A stretch of DNA of 35,584 bases from Actinomycetota bacterium (GTDB lineage: Bacteria; Actinomycetota; Thermoleophilia; Gaiellales; Gaiellaceae), in contig VAWZ01000102.1 of NCBI GenBank assembly GCA_005888365.1, positions 1-35,584 of the forward strand, read 5' to 3'. Below are positions 32,389-35,584 of this stretch, piece by piece. Numbering within the stretch: position 1 is the first letter of the stretch; every line of letters begins with the position of its first letter. Both the position numbers and the translations under genes were made by a program. The notes under the pieces are model-generated. The model saw only the letters and a program-made list of their open reading frames with translations. It was not told the origin of the DNA and made no database searches.

Positions 32389-33534
32389 GTGAAGATCGCG
32401 CTCGTCGATCCGCTTGGCTACACGACGCCCTACGACGACCGACTCGCTTCGGCTCTCGGCGAGCGTGGACACGACGTGCGCCTGCTGACGGCGCCGTTCC
32501 TCCTCGATCATCCTCCGGAGCCGTCTGGCTACGCGCGGGAGGAGCTCTTCCTCCCGCACTCGAGCCGGCTGCTGCGAAAGGCGCCGCGCGCACGCATCCG
32601 CAAGCTCCTCAAGGGCGTCGAGTATCTGCCGAGCATCCGCAGGCTCGTCCGCAGGATCGACGCGCTCGAGCCGGACGTCACGCACGTCCAGTGGCTCGCC
32701 CGGCCGGAGATCGACGTCCGCTGGCTGCGGCGGATCGCCCAGCGCCGGCCGACGGTACTGACCGCTCACAACGCGCTGCCGAGGCGCCAGAGAGCGCTCG
32801 GTGCCTGGCGCGAGGCGCTCGAGACCGTCGACCGCGTCGTCGTCCATGCGACGCAGACGGAGGACAGATTGGCCGAGCTCGGTATCGAGCGTTCGAGAAT
32901 GACGTTGATCCCACACGCCGTGTTCGAGTCACCGGTCGAGCAGCCGGTGTTCGCTCCCGAGGGGCGTACGCTGCTCTTCCTCGGGCTCATCCGCCGATAC
33001 AAGGGTCTCGACGTCCTCGTCTCGGCGCTCCCGGAGATCCTGCGCGAGGTTCCTGATGCTCGCCTCGTCGTCGCCGGCGATCCGCTCGATCCCGTCGAGC
33101 CGGTGCGGGAGCTCGCGTCGACGCTCGGAGTCGATCGCGCGATCGACTGGCGGCTCGGCTTCCTGCCCGACCCCGAGCTTGCCCCCCTTCTCGCCTCGTC
33201 CGCCTTCGTCGTCCTGCCGTACCGCCAGATCGAGTCGTCGGGAGTGCTCGCGCTCGCGCTCGGCCACGGACGCCCTGCGGTCGTGAGCGATCTGGGAGCG
33301 GTCGGAGACTCGGTGCGGGAGTTCGGCGCTGGCCGCGCAGTCCCGCCGGAGGACGTCCACGCCCTCGCGGCAGCCTGTGTCGAGCTTCTCACCGATCGGG
33401 GCGAGCTCCGGCGTGCCTACGAAGGCGCCCTCGCCGCCCGAGACACGCTCACGTGGTCGGCTGCCGCGGAGAGCCACGAGCGGCTCTACGAAGCGCTCGT
33501 CGGGCAGGTACCGGCGCAGGCGGCGGCCTTGTGA
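32389..33534 (+). CDS. GT4-family glycosyltransferase
   Basis: A 381-residue GT-B glycosyltransferase from GTG 32389-32391. The N-terminus KIALVDPLGYTTPYDDRLASALGERGHDV and the segment VLTAHNALPRR represent the acceptor domain. FLGLIRRYKGLDVLVSALP begins the donor domain, and YRQIESSGVLALALGHGRPAVVSDLG is the E-x7 nucleotide-sugar region (residues about 277-302). It lies 25 bases after the ATP-grasp gene, and its TGA overlaps the GTG of the phosphoglycosyl transferase (GTGA). The transferred sugar is unknown; it probably adds the second or later residue on the lipid-linked glycan started by the next gene's product. Confidence 0.88.
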   Translation: MKIALVDPLGYTTPYDDRLASALGERGHDVRLLTAPFLLDHPPEPSGYAREELFLPHSSRLLRKAPRARIRKLLKGVEYLPSIRRLVRRIDALEPDVTHVQWLARPEIDVRWLRRIAQRRPTVLTAHNALPRRQRALGAWREALETVDRVVVHATQTEDRLAELGIERSRMTLIPHAVFESPVEQPVFAPEGRTLLFLGLIRRYKGLDVLVSALPEILREVPDARLVVAGDPLDPVEPVRELASTLGVDRAIDWRLGFLPDPELAPLLASSAFVVLPYRQIESSGVLALALGHGRPAVVSDLGAVGDSVREFGAGRAVPPEDVHALAAACVELLTDRGELRRAYEGALAARDTLTWSAAAESHERLYEALVGQVPAQAAAL

Positions 33535-34190
33535 GGAAGATCCAGCTCGCCGTCAAGTCGATCGTCGACCGCGTGCTGGCGGCCGTCGCGCTCGCCGTCC
33601 TGTCACCCGTCTTCCTCGCGATCTGGGCGTGGGTGAGGCGCGACGCGGGAAAGCCCGTCTTCTTCACTCAGCTCCGCGCAGGGAAGGACGGCGTCCCGTT
33701 CCGGCTGCTGAAGGTGCGCACGATGGTCCCGGACGCGGTCGCGGTCGGCCAGGAGCTGGGGCTCACCCAGGACCCCTTCGGAGTCGTCTCCGACGATCCG
33801 CGCATCACGTCCAGCGGTCGGGTCCTTCGCCGCACAGGGCTCGACGAGCTCCCGCAGCTCGTGAACATCGTGCGCGGCGAGATGAGCCTGGTCGGCCCTC
33901 GGCCGGACCTCGTGGAGCAGGTGGCGAACTACAGCGCCCCCGACCGGCGCAGGCTCGCGGTTCGGCCGGGCCTCACCGGCTGGTCGCAGACGCACGGCCG
34001 CGAGGCGATCGGCTGGCCCGAGCGGATCGAGCAGGACGTCTGGTACATCGACCACTGGTCGCTCTGGCTCGACCTGAAGATCGTCTTCCTCACGTTCGCC
34101 CAGCTCTTCCGGACCGAGCCGGAGCCGGCCGTGGACGAGATGAACATCGAGCGCGCCCGCGCCTCGCGCGAGCGGGCCGGCGATTCGTGA
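33531..34190 (+). CDS. Polyprenyl-phosphate sugar-phosphate transferase (small, PglC-like)
   Basis: A monotopic phosphoglycosyl transferase of 219 residues that links a sugar-1-phosphate to undecaprenyl phosphate and so starts glycan assembly. A basic N-terminus and one re-entrant hydrophobic helix (KSIVDRVLAAVALAVLSPVF, 9-28) match the minimal PglC-type fold. FFTQLRAGKDGVPFRLLKVRTM (44-65), the catalytic Asp105-Glu106 dyad in LDELPQLVNIVRG, SLVGPRPD (119-126) and RPGLTGWSQTHGR (145-157) are complete. It lacks the large N-terminal transmembrane domain of WbaP/CpsE types. GTG start 33531 overlaps the upstream stop; its own stop overlaps the next GTG. Confidence 0.94.
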   Translation: MRKIQLAVKSIVDRVLAAVALAVLSPVFLAIWAWVRRDAGKPVFFTQLRAGKDGVPFRLLKVRTMVPDAVAVGQELGLTQDPFGVVSDDPRITSSGRVLRRTGLDELPQLVNIVRGEMSLVGPRPDLVEQVANYSAPDRRRLAVRPGLTGWSQTHGREAIGWPERIEQDVWYIDHWSLWLDLKIVFLTFAQLFRTEPEPAVDEMNIERARASRERAGDS

Positions 34191-35146
34191 GCACTCTCGT
34201 CGAGGTCGCCCCAGAGGCGTGGGACGAACTCCTTGCAGATCTCGGGCTCGCGGACGTGTACTTCCGACGCGCGTACCTGGAGAGCGCTTCGCTTCTCGGT
34301 CAGGGCCGGCCGGTCTTCCTCCGGCTCGCGGCCGACGGCGGCAGCGTGGCCTTCCCTCTCCTCCTGCGCGAGGCCCCCGAGGAGTACCGCGACGTCGGCA
34401 CGCCGATGGGCTACGGCGGGCCCGTCGCGACCGGCGACGATCCGCCCGTGGCTCTCTTCTTCGAGGCTTACGACCGCTGGTGTCGGGAGAACCGAGTTGT
34501 CGCGACGTTCGCCCGTTTCCATCCGGTCCTCGAGAACCAGCGACTGGCCGAGAGCCGCTGGCACGTCGAGGAGATCGGCCATACGGTCGGATGGCGTCTC
34601 GAGGGACGAGATCCCGAGCAGCTCCTCGCCGGCATGGACGCACATCACCGGCGCGTCGTCCGCAAGGCACAGCGAGCCGGGGTCGAGATCGCCGCCGCGA
34701 TCGGGCCCGAGGAGCTGGGGGACTTCGTCGCGCTCTACCGGGAGACGATGCGCCGCAGGGACGCATCGTCCTTCTATTTCTTTCCCGAGGAGTACTGGCT
34801 GCATCTGGCGACAGACCTGGGGGACGCGCTCCTGCGCTTCGACGCCTACGAAGACGGAGAGCTCGCCGCGTCGATCGTGTGTCTCTCATCGCCGCCACTT
34901 CTCCACTATCACCTCGGGGCGTCGAGCGAGCGTGGGCAGTCGCTCGGAGCAAACCATGTCCTCTTCTACGAGACCGCAGCGTGGGCGACAGTCCAGGGCT
35001 TCACCCACTTCCACCTCGGCGGCGGAGTGGGCGGTTTCGAGGACTCGCTCTACGAGTTCAAGCGGCGCTTCGATGCGGGAGGCTTGCTGCCCGCCACGTT
35101 GGGCAAGGCCGTTCACGACGAGCAGGCGTACCGGAGACGCGACTAA
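34187..35146 (+). CDS. FemAB/GNAT-fold acyltransferase (BioF2-like/Acetyltransf_6)
   Basis: A 319-residue protein with two GNAT-like folds as in FemAB and PEP-CTERM-associated FemAB proteins. Signs are VYFRRAYLESASLLGQGRPVFL and GTPMGYGGPVATGDDP in the first half, HHRRVVRKAQRAGVEI and FVALYRETMRRRDASSFYFFPEEYW in the centre, then SPPLLHYHLGASSERGQSLGANHVLFYETAAWATVQGFTHFHLGGG and YEFKRRFDAG at the end. FemAB enzymes transfer an aminoacyl group from tRNA; related proteins acylate exopolysaccharide. The GTG start 34187 overlaps the transferase stop as GTGA. With the ATP-grasp ligase in the same operon, an amino-acid or acyl modification of the polysaccharide is inferred. Confidence 0.85.
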   Translation: MSTLVEVAPEAWDELLADLGLADVYFRRAYLESASLLGQGRPVFLRLAADGGSVAFPLLLREAPEEYRDVGTPMGYGGPVATGDDPPVALFFEAYDRWCRENRVVATFARFHPVLENQRLAESRWHVEEIGHTVGWRLEGRDPEQLLAGMDAHHRRVVRKAQRAGVEIAAAIGPEELGDFVALYRETMRRRDASSFYFFPEEYWLHLATDLGDALLRFDAYEDGELAASIVCLSSPPLLHYHLGASSERGQSLGANHVLFYETAAWATVQGFTHFHLGGGVGGFEDSLYEFKRRFDAGGLLPATLGKAVHDEQAYRRRD

Positions 35147-35176
35147 GAACTCGTTGGCGGCGGGTATCGTCGCGCC

Positions 35177-35584
35177 GTGCTCGCAAAGAGTCTCTTCTGG
35201 GGAAGCCTCGGCGCGCTTGCCTGGACCCACGTCGGCTATCCCGTCGCTGCGGCGGCGCTCGCACGGCTCCGGCCGCGACCGGTTCGCAAGGAGGACATCA
35301 CGCCGGGCGTCACCGTGATCGTGGCCGCGCACGACGAGGAGCAGGTCATCGCTCGCAGGGTCGAGAACCTCCTCGAGCTCGACTACCCCGGCGAGGAGCT
35401 CGAGATCGTGGTCGCTTCCGACGGATCCGAGGACGCGACGAACGAGATCGTCGAGGAGTTCGCCGGCCGGTCCCCGTCGGTTCGGCTCCTCCGCTGCGAG
35501 CGCGCGGGCAAGGCCTCGGCACAGAATCGCGCGGTCGTGGAGAGCTCGAGCGAGATCATCGCCTTCTCGGACGCGAACTCGCGC
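35177..35584 (+). CDS. GT2-family glycosyltransferase, N-terminal part (cut by window edge)
   Basis: An open frame from GTG 35177 runs off the right edge after 136 codons. The N-terminal helix (LFWGSLGALAWTHVGYPVAAAALARL) is a membrane segment. VTVIVAAHDEEQVIARRVENLL, LDYPGEELEIVVASDGSEDATNEIVEEF, LLRCERAGKASAQNRAV and IIAFSDANS are the classic start of processive, cellulose-synthase-like GT2 enzymes with flanking membrane helices. The last visible residues contain the beginning of the DxD/DAN motif. It starts 30 bases after the FemAB-like gene and probably belongs to the same operon. The catalytic C-terminal half is not visible. Confidence 0.88.
   Translation, partial: MLAKSLFWGSLGALAWTHVGYPVAAAALARLRPRPVRKEDITPGVTVIVAAHDEEQVIARRVENLLELDYPGEELEIVVASDGSEDATNEIVEEFAGRSPSVRLLRCERAGKASAQNRAVVESSSEIIAFSDANSR

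Noticed and set aside
32360-32392. Ten-codon mini-ORF (GTG start) between the ATP-grasp and GT4 genes
   Set aside because: Its GTG and TGA overlap the neighbours by chance-prone 4-base patterns; no SD and nothing to compare it with.

Overview
The window is about 35.6 kb of very GC-rich, densely packed bacterial chromosome. GTG and TTG starts and 4-base stop/start overlaps are common. I infer a deep-branching actinobacterium, most likely of the Thermoleophilia (Gaiella/Solirubrobacter) type. The reasons are the GC content, the coproporphyrin-dependent haem pathway (ChdC/HemQ with a HemY-type CgoX), a subtilisin-inhibitor-like secreted protein and a GT87-type membrane glycosyltransferase. The assignment is an inference; there is no rRNA here. 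I saw no tRNA, rRNA, CRISPR array, insertion sequence or phage gene.

Region 1 (1-6790, minus strand) is a surface-polysaccharide operon. In transcription order it holds a GT4 glycosyltransferase, an O-antigen ligase/polymerase, a second GT4, a NeuB-type nonulosonate synthase, an SDR oxidoreductase, a TylF-type methyltransferase and a glycosyltransferase-like gene cut by the window edge. Region 2 (6906-7400, plus) is one secreted, membrane-anchored protein of unknown function.

Region 3 (7421-16925, minus) is a nine-gene haem operon ordered hemA-hemC-hemD-hemB-chdC-hemE-cpfC-cgoX-hemL. It encodes every enzyme from glutamyl-tRNA to haem b by the coproporphyrin route. All junctions overlap except chdC/hemE, where a gap of about 140 bases contains strong, mutually exclusive hairpins. 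Region 4 (17040-20275, plus) is a divergent hyuA-hyuB (hydantoinase/oxoprolinase-type) pair; a long inverted repeat lies between it and hemA.

Region 5 (20251-30656, minus) mixes envelope glycan genes (GT87-like protein, sugar epimerase, DegT aminotransferase, flippase-like protein, GT2 transferase, large polytopic glycosyltransferase-like protein) with a TetR regulator, a 14-TM MFS exporter and an agmatinase-family ureohydrolase. Two intergenic gaps here carry near-identical copies of a structured element of about 100 bases (22233-22330 and 28387-28487). Each copy begins at the stop codon of the upstream gene and ends 34-38 bases before the start of the next. Each also contains a possible 32-33-codon leader ORF whose start codon sits in a hairpin loop. 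This is the most novel-looking signal in the window. The TetR and MFS genes are each preceded by the same 16-base operator-like site.

Region 6 (30748-35584, plus) starts with a subtilisin-inhibitor-like protein. A second polysaccharide operon follows: ATP-grasp ligase, GT4, PglC-like phosphoglycosyl transferase, FemAB/GNAT-like acyltransferase and a GT2 transferase that runs off the right edge.
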